Numbered from the stretch's first letter, positions 32,211 through 39,188 are shown. The stretch: 42,136 nucleotides of DNA from a virus (IMGVR_UViG_3300009408_000012:1-42136), one strand, 5' to 3'. A program made the numbers and translations. Notes: a model not told the origin generated them from the sequence alone.

Positions 32211-32474
32211 ATGGCGGGCACAAGTAATTTATGCAAGAATGGCGTATGTGACCTAAACATGTTTGACTTTTGCCGCTGCAATCCTAAACTAATAGCCAAG
32301 GAGAATACCGTGAGACTTTACGAAATACAGTACCGAGATATGTTAGGAGAAGTCAAGTACTACTACCTAGATGCTACTGATGCAACTGCGGCCAAGTCTC
32401 GCCTCTTGCTGGTTAACGACCACGTCCAAGAGATACTTAGTGCCTCGCCCTGCCTAGTGAGCAGAGAGAGTTAA
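32211..32474 (+). CDS. Hypothetical protein, 87 aa (or 54 aa)
   Basis: ATG at 32211 follows GGGAG. A second start, GTG at 32310, has AAGGAG and would give the last 54 residues only. The upstream extension is Cys-rich (NLCKNGVCDLNMFDFCRCNPK) and could be a zinc or disulfide knuckle. The core VRLYEIQYRDMLGEVKYYYLDATDAT is beta-then-helix. A tandem duplication (GCTGCAGATTG twice, 32482-32505) lies between it and the next gene. Function unknown. Confidence 0.6.
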   Translation: MAGTSNLCKNGVCDLNMFDFCRCNPKLIAKENTVRLYEIQYRDMLGEVKYYYLDATDATAAKSRLLLVNDHVQEILSASPCLVSRES

Positions 32475-32524
32475 GGTGTTGCTGCAGATTGGCTGCAGAT
32501 TGGTAATAGAATTTAGGAGGATGT

Positions 32525-33016
32525 GTGATTAAATATACTACGCAAGAGTGTAACGAGACGGGGCTACTTAGGATACGGGCGGCGAAAGACTTTGGAAGCA
32601 TTAAGGCGGGCGACCTAGGTGGCTTGATCCAGTTGGATTCTTGTCTAAGCCACTATGGCAACGCTTGGGTCTTTAGCAGCGCTCAGGTCTCTGGCAACGC
32701 TCAGGTCTTTGGCAACGCTTTGGTCTTTGGCGACGCTTGGGTCTTTGGCGACGCTAGGGTCTCTGGCGACGCTAGGGTCTCTGGCTACACTAAGGTCTCT
32801 AAGATATCAGATATATATACACTACAGCTAGAGAGGCACCATGCCACATTTCTGCCCTCAGGTATTAAAATAGGATGTCTCTTTGAATCTTACCAGTACT
32901 GGCTAGACTTAGATTCTCACCCTGACTACATCGACTCAAACGTGTTTGAAAGAGACCACGCCCTACTCACTATAGCCATATACTGCTATTTAGAGAGAAA
33001 CAACTTACCGCTGTAG
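32525..33016 (+). CDS. Hexapeptide/beta-helix repeat protein
   Basis: 163 aa, GTG at 32525 after AGGAGG. Residues about 46-92 are eight six-residue units of the form N/D-A-x-V-F/S-G (NAWVFS, SAQVSG, NAQVFG, NALVFG, DAWVFG, DARVSG and so on). These are encoded by near-identical 18-bp DNA repeats (about 32658-32800) and form a short left-handed beta-helix. Ahead is GSIKAGDLGGLI, often seen before such repeats in phage proteins; behind is an aromatic C-terminal domain. Related repeat proteins are known in bacteria and phages, but with unclear function. Unit number could vary by slippage. Confidence 0.75.
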   Translation: MIKYTTQECNETGLLRIRAAKDFGSIKAGDLGGLIQLDSCLSHYGNAWVFSSAQVSGNAQVFGNALVFGDAWVFGDARVSGDARVSGYTKVSKISDIYTLQLERHHATFLPSGIKIGCLFESYQYWLDLDSHPDYIDSNVFERDHALLTIAIYCYLERNNLPL

Positions 33017-33088
33017 TGGCCGACCAACAGCTTGACAGCAATGCTTAGAGGAGAGCAGCCCACCGCCCTCCCCCTAGCAGTGCAATTA

Positions 33089-33137
33089 AGCACTAAAAGA
33101 GAGCTTAGGTTCTCATTCGCTACCCTAAGGTAGTGCT
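33089..33137 (+). promoter_or_regulatory. Intergenic RNA hairpin 2
   Basis: AGCACTA (33089-33095) pairs with TAGTGCT (33131-33137), and CTTAGG (33104-33109) with CCTAAG (33124-33129). It ends 4 nt before the AGGAG of the next gene. A second, imperfect stem (TGCTTAGAGGAG with CTCCCCCTAGCA, about 33041-33080) lies upstream. Confidence 0.65.
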
Positions 33138-33152
33138 ACCAGGAGACATAAC

Positions 33153-33347
33153 ATGAGCCAGACTGAAATACAATACCGACAGAGTGAGCTAGACTGCTTC
33201 TTAGATAGCTTTGACTCAACCCCTACCGAGGTGGAGACCAGCGACTACGATTGGTTCCCCTTAGCATTGCTAGAGGACGAGCCTGAAGACGGCGGGAACT
33301 GCCCTAGTGAGAGTGACTGTGGGTGCAGAGAGTCTAAAGCTGCTTAG
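33153..33347 (+). CDS. Small acidic protein with Cys-rich tail, 64 aa
   Basis: ATG at 33153 with CAGGAG. Very acidic (for example EDEPEDGGNCPSESDCGCRE), net charge strongly negative, with three Cys near the end. It precedes the amidoligase gene by 72 nt. It might be the substrate peptide of the ligase pair, because amidoligases often modify acidic peptides or proteins; that is speculation from position and composition. No family recognised. Confidence 0.6.
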   Translation: MSQTEIQYRQSELDCFLDSFDSTPTEVETSDYDWFPLALLEDEPEDGGNCPSESDCGCRESKAA

Positions 33348-33396
33348 CCTCGCAGTCTGGGGAGGAAGTTTTACTTCCGCCCCCTTCTGAGCAGCT
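33338..33396 (+). promoter_or_regulatory. Intergenic RNA hairpin 3, before amidoligase
   Basis: AGCTGCT (33338-33344) with AGCAGCT (33390-33396). Inner GGGG (33359-33362) with CCCC (33380-33383), and GGAAGT (33364-33369) with ACTTCC (33373-33378), loop of three T. The 5' arm covers the end of the acidic gene; AAGGAG follows 11 nt later. Confidence 0.7.
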
Positions 33397-33419
33397 AAGC
33401 TCTTAACAAGGAGAAGACT

Positions 33420-34802
33420 ATGCCTCAAAGCACAGTAACCTATATAGATGATGTACCATTATATGATATAAAATACAAAACAGAACCAAAGAAACGCAAG
33501 TTTAAAAAGAAAGGAAAGACTAAAGGTAAGCTTAGAGGTGGGGGAATTCTGAAGGTTAAAGGCCTTAAGATCAAGTTCACCGATGTGACGGGCAAAGTTG
33601 CCACCGACAAGCACAACCTTGCAATCGTGCAAACTGAGAAGCTCATGAAGTCCTACAAGGAGATATCTAAAAATATTATAGAGTATGACCACGGCATAAA
33701 CAGCGTGATTCGGCGTACTCTACAGACTGCTAGAAGTAAAGCATCGTACCGTCCTGAATATCGCAATGTAACCATAAGCTATTTAGGTTTTGTGCGCAAA
33801 GCCACTATCTCTAGGAGTTTAAGTACTAAAAAGGGACTTCTTGAAGAGATTAGGTACACAGTCAAAGATGCTAGAGCAAACGCTAGAAGACCAAATACCA
33901 CAAGAAAAACACACCCAGTGTTTGGCGAGTGGTTTACTACTGGAGGAGTTAGGGACATGCCTGGCTTCTTTAGCAGGGCTTCTATAGGGTTAAAGATGAA
34001 AAGAGTGGAGGCTATTAAAAAGCCTACAACAGATGCTAAGTACGTTGGTGTAGAGCTAGAGTTCTTTAGCCCACTTGGTCGCACTGACATAAAAAAGGAA
34101 ATTGCTGAGCACAGCTTAGAGTATGTGTGCCAAGTAGTTGGGGACGGCTCACTACACGACACTGGAGGGTCACGCTGCCCTGAGTGTAGTAGCTGTGGTG
34201 AGTGTGAAGTAGATGGTGATTGCTGTACTCACTGCTCTAGTTGCGACGAAGGTCAATACAAGAATACTGACCGACTGCGGGGTAATGAGATGCGCATCTT
34301 AGATACTGAAGACAACATTGAGGAGACGGTCAAGAAAGTTACAGCAGCTATTGTAGGCTTTGGCGGTGAGGTTAACGAGCAGTGCGGCCTGCACGTTCAC
34401 TTGGATGTGCGCAACAGAGAGCCAGAGAAGGCCTATACAGCCTTAGCTAATGCTCAGAAAGCGTTATTTAAGACAGTGCCGCAGTCTAGAAGAGATAATG
34501 AGTATTGCGTTATTACTCGAAGTTCTAGGTTAAGCAACGTAGGCTCAGGGCGTTACTACGCTGTCAACCACGAATCTATTACGCAACATGGCTCAATTGA
34601 AGTTAGACTGCACGGAGGCACTCTTGATTCAGAGAAGATAAACAACTGGATTAGCTTACTCAAAATTATAATTGACACTCCGACAGAAGCGAGAGCCAGA
34701 GACAAATGGCCTGACACTGTGTCCGACTTAGCTATTGAATATAATATACCCGAGAGCTTAACCAATTATTATTTGCAGAGAGAACTAGAATTCGCTGCTT
34801 AA
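33420..34802 (+). CDS. Amidoligase (carboxylate-amine ligase fold) with inserted Cys cluster
   Basis: 460 aa. Residues 208-420 are the putative amidoligase domain: GVELEF (210-215), DGS (242-244), NEMRI (289-293), GLHVH (323-327), RYYAVN (378-383) and EVRLHGGTLD (394-403). This is the glutamine-synthetase-like COOH-NH2 ligase fold that joins an amine to a carboxylate using ATP. Between motifs sits a zinc-like cluster of eight Cys (253-275). The 200-residue N-terminus is basic (KKRKFKKKGKTKGK) and unassigned. The next gene is a class II glutamine amidotransferase, which would supply ammonia. Target unknown. Confidence 0.88.
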   Translation: MPQSTVTYIDDVPLYDIKYKTEPKKRKFKKKGKTKGKLRGGGILKVKGLKIKFTDVTGKVATDKHNLAIVQTEKLMKSYKEISKNIIEYDHGINSVIRRTLQTARSKASYRPEYRNVTISYLGFVRKATISRSLSTKKGLLEEIRYTVKDARANARRPNTTRKTHPVFGEWFTTGGVRDMPGFFSRASIGLKMKRVEAIKKPTTDAKYVGVELEFFSPLGRTDIKKEIAEHSLEYVCQVVGDGSLHDTGGSRCPECSSCGECEVDGDCCTHCSSCDEGQYKNTDRLRGNEMRILDTEDNIEETVKKVTAAIVGFGGEVNEQCGLHVHLDVRNREPEKAYTALANAQKALFKTVPQSRRDNEYCVITRSSRLSNVGSGRYYAVNHESITQHGSIEVRLHGGTLDSEKINNWISLLKIIIDTPTEARARDKWPDTVSDLAIEYNIPESLTNYYLQRELEFAA

Positions 34803-34817
34803 AGGAGACTTAAATAT

Positions 34818-35759
34818 ATGTGTAAAATTATGACGATTACAGGAATTAAGCAGCAGGACAAAGGTGACTTACTGCGCTTCTGCATGGAGGCACGTAGGCA
34901 TCTCACCGAGTACGACAAGGATGGTTTTGGCTACGCTGCAACTAATGGAACAGATATGTGGATGGAGCGCTGGTTAAACCCCGACGACTCTTTCATCTAT
35001 CGTAACCCTACCACTAAAAGCGACTTAGCGTTGATAGAAGCCTTTGAGAATAGTATCTCAACGCCTAACATCTACTCTTCTTACGGAGTGGTAGACAAGT
35101 CGCTGAACGATGCTACAACTATTACTCTACATGCTCGCATGAGTACCAACACAGTAAGCTTAGAGAATACCCACCCTTTCATCAAGGATGGTATTTCTTT
35201 AATCCACAACGGAGTGATACGCAATGCTAGCAAGTGGAAGAACACACTATCAACATGTGACAGCGAGGCATTGCTAACTAAATATATTAAAGACTGTGTG
35301 CAGTATGACCCTAGCCTAATTAAAGGCCTGTTTGAGGCAATGAATGGATACTTTGCAGTTAGCATGTTAGTACCATCTGACGACGGCTATGTCTTAGATG
35401 TATTCAAGTGCGATCAAGCTCAACTCTACTTTGCTAGAGTGCCTGAGCTAGGTGATGCTAAGGTGTGGGTAACTGACACTCAACACTTGTTAGAAGTATG
35501 TGAAAAGCTTGGATGGAGTATTCCTAAACTCTTCAGCTTTACAGAGCACACTATCGTACGGTGCGACACAGTAACCGGCGTGCCTATCTCTGTAGATAGC
35601 TTCCAAGATGACACGTTCTACTCTGGATATGACTACGGCACAGGAGAGTACAACGACGAGTATATGTATGAGGAAGGTTATTTGAGTAAAGCCGACAAAG
35701 CAGCAGAGAGGCGAGCTAAGATTGGCAGCCATATAACCAACTATCACAGAACTAGATAA
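34818..35759 (+). CDS. Class II glutamine amidotransferase
   Basis: 313 aa, beginning Met-Cys so that Cys2 becomes the N-terminal nucleophile after Met removal. Conserved pieces: TLHARMST (His105, Arg107), ENTHPF (116-121), HNG (130-132) and DSEALL (148-153), all of the Ntn-hydrolase glutaminase fold that releases ammonia from glutamine. The C-terminal 60 residues are acidic and Tyr-rich (GYDYGTGEYNDEYMYEE) with a basic end. It starts 15 nt after the amidoligase with an AAAGGAG site, so the two probably work as ligase and ammonia donor. Confidence 0.9.
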   Translation: MCKIMTITGIKQQDKGDLLRFCMEARRHLTEYDKDGFGYAATNGTDMWMERWLNPDDSFIYRNPTTKSDLALIEAFENSISTPNIYSSYGVVDKSLNDATTITLHARMSTNTVSLENTHPFIKDGISLIHNGVIRNASKWKNTLSTCDSEALLTKYIKDCVQYDPSLIKGLFEAMNGYFAVSMLVPSDDGYVLDVFKCDQAQLYFARVPELGDAKVWVTDTQHLLEVCEKLGWSIPKLFSFTEHTIVRCDTVTGVPISVDSFQDDTFYSGYDYGTGEYNDEYMYEEGYLSKADKAAERRAKIGSHITNYHRTR

Positions 35760-35771
35760 TAGAGTTAGTGT

Positions 35772-35807
35772 TTAGCTTGGCTGCCCACCTGGGGGCGGCC
35801 TTGCTAA
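35772..35807 (+). promoter_or_regulatory. Intergenic RNA hairpin 4
   Basis: TTAGC (35772-35776) with GCTAA (35803-35807), and GGCTGCCC (35779-35786) with GGGCGGCC (35793-35800, one G-T pair). It lies after the amidotransferase stop and just before AAGGAG of the next gene, as in the three upstream spacers. Confidence 0.65.
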
Positions 35808-35827
35808 CCTTTAACTAAGGAGACGTA

Positions 35828-35971
35828 GTGGTAAAAGATAGAAATGGGCTGCCCGTAGAGCCTAAAATAACTAAAGATGATGCAGCTAGTAGGCTAACGG
35901 ACATAAAGAATATTCTGGAAGACTTGGCTATAGCAGTTGACGACTTGCTAGAGGACTTGGAGGAAGTGTGA
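35828..35971 (+). CDS. Small acidic helical protein, 47 aa
   Basis: GTG at 35828 after AAGGAG (35817-35822). The second half is an acidic helix (NILEDLAIAVDDLLEDLEEV) with regular Leu spacing, likely a coiled coil or interaction helix. The stop overlaps the next gene's GTG start (GTGTGA). No family recognised. Confidence 0.55.
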   Translation: MVKDRNGLPVEPKITKDDAASRLTDIKNILEDLAIAVDDLLEDLEEV

Positions 35972-36129
35972 TTACTAATTTACCTAAAAAGAAACTAGAC
36001 TTTAAGAGGCCTACGCCAGACAACGTGTACAGCTTCTGGAAATATTACTGCCGTGTGTGGGGTTCACGCTCAGGCAGAGCTAACCAATTGGCGGCACACT
36101 ATAGCCGCAGCAAGGCTAAACTAGTATGA
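35968..36129 (+). CDS. Small basic protein, 53 aa
   Basis: GTG at 35968 with GGAGG at 35959-35963. Basic and aromatic (VYSFWKYYCRVWGSRSGRANQ), suggestive of nucleic-acid binding or a compact helical fold. It ends ATGA-overlapped with the next start at 36126. No family recognised. Confidence 0.55.
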   Translation: MITNLPKKKLDFKRPTPDNVYSFWKYYCRVWGSRSGRANQLAAHYSRSKAKLV

Positions 36130-36341
36130 ATGAGATAGAAGAATCTGAGATTATTATAGAGACCTACAATGGCACGCCGCTGGCCTGCCGAGTAGAAATT
36201 GACCACGTCAAAGGCAGAGTAGACATGTACATTCTACATGAAGGAGGCATGCGGCCCGAACACCACTTCTTTGGCGGAGATAATTCTGACCTAATAACGG
36301 TGCACGAGGCAGAGCAGTATCTCTACCGAGTGCTTAGCTAG
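36126..36341 (+). CDS. Hypothetical protein, 71 aa
   Basis: ATG at 36126 overlaps the preceding stop. The sequence is beta-rich in the first 40 residues (SEIIIETYNGTPLACRVEID), then a His/Glu region (GMRPEHHFFGGDN) and a short helix (HEAEQYLYRVLS). No motif of known function. Operon context links it to the accessory block. Confidence 0.6.
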   Translation: MNEIEESEIIIETYNGTPLACRVEIDHVKGRVDMYILHEGGMRPEHHFFGGDNSDLITVHEAEQYLYRVLS

Positions 36342-36355
36342 GGGGAGGCGCAGCT

Positions 36356-36568
36356 TTGGGCGACTTAATTAAAAACATGATTGGCAGGCCGAAGAAACTG
36401 ATCCGGCAGGTGTACCGCCTCAGGCTTCAGAGTAGGACGGTGCGTGCTGCAGCCAAAATTGGGCAGAAGCACGGCGTGCCCTTGGCGGCTTTAATCGAGC
36501 AGTTGTTGCAAGACTTCTGCAAACAATACAGGAGAACTCATGGACGCAGGAAGAAAAAAGAAACATAA
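36356..36568 (+). CDS. Small basic protein, possible ribbon-helix-helix type
   Basis: 70 aa with a TTG start at 36356, supported by GGGGGAGG (36341-36348). Very basic. A strand-like segment (RLRLQSRTV) is followed by two helices (RAAAKIGQKHGVPLAALIEQLLQDF), the arrangement of Arc/MetJ-like DNA-binding proteins. It could regulate this operon or others. The 28-nt overlap with the next gene is in another frame. The family call is tentative. Confidence 0.55.
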   Translation: MGDLIKNMIGRPKKLIRQVYRLRLQSRTVRAAAKIGQKHGVPLAALIEQLLQDFCKQYRRTHGRRKKKET

Positions 36569-36803
36569 GCGTAAGTGTAGGGTGTGCAGAAAGCGTGCTT
36601 GGCCCAACTACTTCTACTGCTTGCACTGCCACAGCCAAGTGGGCAAGGCAGACGAAGTGGAAGGAGTCAGCGAGATAACCGGCACGGGCTGTTCGCGCAC
36701 CGTCGGAGAATACAAGGTGTCGCTTAACGGTGACAGCTTGGCGGCTGGAGGGCTAGTCAGCCACGTTTGGCACAATATTAGAATAGGAGGACACAATGGT
36801 TAA
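36540..36803 (+). CDS. Zinc-knuckle protein, 87 aa
   Basis: ATG at 36540 after AGGAG. A Lys-rich start (GRKKKHKRK) is followed by CRVC (residues about 13-16) and CLHC (27-30), one CxxC-CxxC zinc site, then a Gly-rich tail with a late Cys. Probably nucleic-acid- or protein-binding. It overlaps neighbouring genes by 28 and 8 nt. No named family. Confidence 0.6.
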   Translation: MDAGRKKKHKRKCRVCRKRAWPNYFYCLHCHSQVGKADEVEGVSEITGTGCSRTVGEYKVSLNGDSLAAGGLVSHVWHNIRIGGHNG

Positions 36804-37005
36804 AATATTATACACGCACAAAGACAAGATGCTTGCCTACAGATGCGAGATTGGGACTGTGTACGAGTACGACAGAAGAGATGACGGTTTAGGCAATATG
36901 TATTGGGATCGCTGCGCAGAAATAGATTGCGATTTAGCGCCTCTCCTGTTCAACATGGCTCAGATTCCGCTGCCCGCCGAGTTCAAGGAGGATAAAAATG
37001 GCTAG
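36796..37005 (+). CDS. Hypothetical protein, 69 aa
   Basis: ATG at 36796 with AGGAGG in the end of the preceding gene. It has a beta start (VKILYTHKDKMLAYRCEIGT), a Tyr/Asp-rich middle (VYEYDRRDDGLGNMYW) and a short C-terminal helix. Ends overlap the next gene by 8 nt. Function unknown. Confidence 0.55.
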   Translation: MVKILYTHKDKMLAYRCEIGTVYEYDRRDDGLGNMYWDRCAEIDCDLAPLLFNMAQIPLPAEFKEDKNG

Positions 37006-37339
37006 AAACTACTGGCTGCTAGTAATTTTCTCGGTAGCGCTGGCCCTGTGCGCCTCCAGACCCGCCTACCCCTCAAGCTTTGAACACTTTGCTGTTGGAT
37101 ATATTGGAGGAAGTATCGTCAGCAAAGGAGTGGAGAAAGTGAGCCCTGACGACAAGTGGGCTAGGCTGTTTGTGCCTGTAGTAGTTATGGGCTTTGCAGG
37201 CTGGGTTCACGAGTGGACTCAGTTTCACGACAACGGAGGGCGCAGCTCAGATGTGGGAGAGGATATCGCAGCTGTTGCATTTGGAGCTGCTGCAGGAGCT
37301 GCTATGGAGATAGAATTTGACTGTTTAATTTGTCTTTAA
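36998..37339 (+). CDS. YfiM/DUF2279-like membrane or periplasmic protein
   Basis: 113 aa, ATG at 36998 after AAGGAGG. A signal-like N-terminus (YWLLVIFSVALALCA, with Cys near 18) is followed by FEHFAVGYIGGS, a middle hydrophobic span, a W-x-HEW motif (residues about 68-72), GRSSDVGEDIAAVAFGAAAG and a short Cys tail. The H-F-x-x-G-Y, E and S-D-x-x-x-D-x-x-A-x-x-x-G pattern is like the YfiM lipoprotein family. Location should be the envelope; its phage role is unknown. Confidence 0.6.
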   Translation: MARNYWLLVIFSVALALCASRPAYPSSFEHFAVGYIGGSIVSKGVEKVSPDDKWARLFVPVVVMGFAGWVHEWTQFHDNGGRSSDVGEDIAAVAFGAAAGAAMEIEFDCLICL

Positions 37340-37348
37340 GGAGGAAAA

Positions 37349-37597
37349 ATGGATAACTGCCCTAAATGTGGATCAGATTGGGTTGGAGATAAGATACCAA
37401 AGGATATTGTAGAACACTATGCAGGAACACACTGGAAAAGGGAGATAGGTATTGACGGTGGCAGGATGGGCATATATGACGGCACAGTAGCCTTGAAGTG
37501 CCCAGATTGCAAGGAAGTGGTGCCTAGAAATGGGTCTAAGTGGGCCAAAGAGATGTTCGAGGCATACCTGCAGGTAGGTAAGAAAACAGATGATTAA
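37349..37597 (+). CDS. Zinc ribbon protein, 82 aa
   Basis: ATG at 37349 after AAGGAGG. CPKCGSDW at the N-terminus and CPDCKEVV (residues about 51-58) form one zinc ribbon. Between them is a Gly/Tyr loop; after it a helix (KWAKEMFEAYLQ). Such ribbons are common in small phage proteins that bind nucleic acid or host factors. It overlaps the PQ-loop gene by 8 nt. Confidence 0.65.
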   Translation: MDNCPKCGSDWVGDKIPKDIVEHYAGTHWKREIGIDGGRMGIYDGTVALKCPDCKEVVPRNGSKWAKEMFEAYLQVGKKTDD

Positions 37598-37847
37598 GCT
37601 AATCGGCATAATTGGGGCGGCCTGCTTTGCCTTCAGCGCTGCTCCTCAGGCCTTCCAAGCCCTTAGGCAGGGACACAGCAAGGGTATCGCTGCGGGAATG
37701 CTGTGGATGTGGCTTGTGGGCGAAAGTTTCACTATGTTCTACGTGGCTTCACAGCCTACTTTGGACTGGATTCTGCTGGCTAACTATGCGCTCAACCTAG
37801 CGTTTCTAGCGCCAGTCTTTTACTTTAAGTACTTTGAGAGGAAATAG
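37590..37847 (+). CDS. PQ-loop (SemiSWEET-like) membrane protein
   Basis: 85 aa, ATG at 37590. Three membrane spans lie at residues about 3-18, 37-54 and 60-80. The first loop holds the signature APQAFQALRQGHSKGIAAGMLWMW broken as PQ, then a K-G-I-A helix start. That is the SemiSWEET half-transporter plan, where dimers pass sugars; the length is right for one such unit. Other PQ-loop proteins carry different solutes, so the substrate is open. Its stop abuts the stop of the opposing operon (37847/37848). Confidence 0.78.
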   Translation: MIKLIGIIGAACFAFSAAPQAFQALRQGHSKGIAAGMLWMWLVGESFTMFYVASQPTLDWILLANYALNLAFLAPVFYFKYFERK

Positions 37848-38063
37848 CTACTCAATCTCCTCAAGATTTCCTAAGACCTGGTAAACCTCAGTAGGTTGGT
37901 CAAGGGCGTCAATCAAGGCGTCCTTGGTTATCGTAGTTCGGTACATCTCGCTTGACTTGCTAGTTGGCGAAGTCCGGGTAATGCTAATAACTACGCGGTA
38001 GTCATCCTTGTGCCTGCCTAGGATGAATGCGTGCAGTTCAACCCCTCTAATCTTGTTGAACAC
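37848..38063 (-). CDS. Hypothetical protein, 71 aa
   Basis: The GTG start at 38063 is chosen because GGAGG stands just before it; the longer frame upstream runs inside the DUF3310 gene. The sequence is beta-rich with alternating charge (VELHAFILGRHKDDYRVVIS), then an acidic C-terminal helix (TKDALIDALDQPTEVYQVL). Last gene of the minus-strand operon. No family recognised. Confidence 0.55.
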   Translation of the reverse strand: MFNKIRGVELHAFILGRHKDDYRVVISITRTSPTSKSSEMYRTTITKDALIDALDQPTEVYQVLGNLEEIE

Positions 38064-38433
38064 TCCCGCCTCCGGCCTTTTCAGTGACTGCAATGAGTTT
38101 TTCAAGGTATGCCTGCGCTTTTCGGAGGTCTTCCAGGCCGTTTTTTCTCCTGTATCTAGTAATATATTTGACCACGTTACCCTCCAAATAGTTAAGGCCT
38201 TGAGATATAATATAATCCCAGCATTCAATACCTTGTACATAATGATCTGGCCTACCAATGGTATCACTGTCCACCACCGTTTTAACATGTAATCCCTCAC
38301 TTACTGGGTCAGCACTGTTGGCTTTTAGACCGCAAAAGCACCTAGGCTCTCCATTAAATGCGTGCTCTACAGGCTCACCTAAACCGCTAGGTAAACACTT
38401 TCTATATCTAAGCTTTGGCATTAGTATTCTCAT
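38047..38433 (-). CDS. DUF3310 protein with N-terminal zinc motif
   Basis: 128 aa from ATG at 38433; an ATG at 38421 is also possible and neither has a strong binding site. The C-terminal half DHYVQGIECWDYII followed by EGNVVKYITRYRRKNGLEDLRKA is the DUF3310 signature, common in phages and sometimes labelled nucleotide-kinase-like, though its role is not proven. The N-terminal half has CLPSGLGEPVEH and CFCGLKA, a probable zinc-binding knuckle. It overlaps genes on both sides. Confidence 0.82.
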   Translation of the reverse strand: MRILMPKLRYRKCLPSGLGEPVEHAFNGEPRCFCGLKANSADPVSEGLHVKTVVDSDTIGRPDHYVQGIECWDYIISQGLNYLEGNVVKYITRYRRKNGLEDLRKAQAYLEKLIAVTEKAGGGSVQQD

Positions 38434-38593
38434 TTCTATACTTCTCAGACTTAAATGTAATCTTCCCACAATGCCCACAAAGTTGCACCGAAAGAATTCT
38501 AAGAACTTTGCCGGTAGGCTTGTGAACGTGATCACCTGCCCAGCAGACTACCCAACTATGTTTGCACAGCAAGCTTTTAAGCCACTTCTTCAT
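38408..38593 (-). CDS. Small Cys/His protein, 61 aa
   Basis: ATG at 38593 chosen over an upstream Met because GGAAGG precedes it. Contains CKHSW near the N-terminus and CGHCGK later (residues about 9-45), a possible zinc site, with a basic tail (KSEKYRNENTNAK). It overlaps the CYTH gene end by 17 nt and the DUF3310 start by 26 nt. No family recognised. Confidence 0.55.
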   Translation of the reverse strand: MKKWLKSLLCKHSWVVCWAGDHVHKPTGKVLRILSVQLCGHCGKITFKSEKYRNENTNAKA

Positions 38594-39188
38594 TTTTACC
38601 TTCCAATTTAGGGGATATATAAAGCTCAAACAGGCTGGCCTCCTCAGACTTCATGCCGAACAGCCTCCTCAGAGGCCTCTCATGTAGCTTTATTTCGGCC
38701 ACAGAGGGCCCTTCTACCTCAAGTAATACCTTACCATCAGTGAAGCCACAAATGCTCACCACAACGCCCTTAGGAGCAAAAACAATAGCTTCATGCTTGT
38801 TGATACTTCCAACAGGCTTATTGCCAAGAACCGTATTAAGCAGTTTGCGTGTGTCCAGAATCTTCTCGACTGAGACATTGATCTCCATTCTGTCTAAGTT
38901 GCATCCTTTGTCTTTAGCCTTGACGGTAATCTCTTTGAGAGTCTTCTTATTGCCGTCCATATATTCACCGCTGGAGTTGCGAAGGCGCAGGAAGTCTCCC
39001 TTGCCAGGCACTTCCCAGTAGTCGTCCCGCGTGGTAGCGTAGAGTATGTCAGACTCAGTAATGCCAACTACTTTTAGGTAGTATTCTACCATCAACTTAG
39101 TTGCTTCAATATATTCTGCATCTAGCCAGAATTTAGATTCAATCTCTCTATGCTTTTCAGTTCCTACCATGTTTATCTCCTCACTCAT
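38577..39188 (-). CDS. CYTH-domain protein (triphosphate tunnel enzyme family)
   Basis: 203 aa from ATG at 39188 (GGAGGAG upstream); an ATG at 39170 with its own AGGAG would place the core closer to the start. Motifs: REIESK (the ExExK metal/phosphate motif), DDYWEV, DFLRLRN, ITVKAK, RMEINVSV and LLEVEGP, all strands of the eight-stranded tunnel. Family members hydrolyse thiamine triphosphate or inorganic triphosphate, or make cyclic AMP. Substrate cannot be told here. It lies between the small terminase and small zinc genes. Confidence 0.8.
   Translation of the reverse strand: MSEEINMVGTEKHREIESKFWLDAEYIEATKLMVEYYLKVVGITESDILYATTRDDYWEVPGKGDFLRLRNSSGEYMDGNKKTLKEITVKAKDKGCNLDRMEINVSVEKILDTRKLLNTVLGNKPVGSINKHEAIVFAPKGVVVSICGFTDGKVLLEVEGPSVAEIKLHERPLRRLFGMKSEEASLFELYISPKLEGKNEEVA

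Noticed and set aside
32658-32805. CRISPR-like direct repeats
   Set aside because: Repeats are 18 bp, contiguous and in frame, encoding six-residue protein units; there are no spacers.
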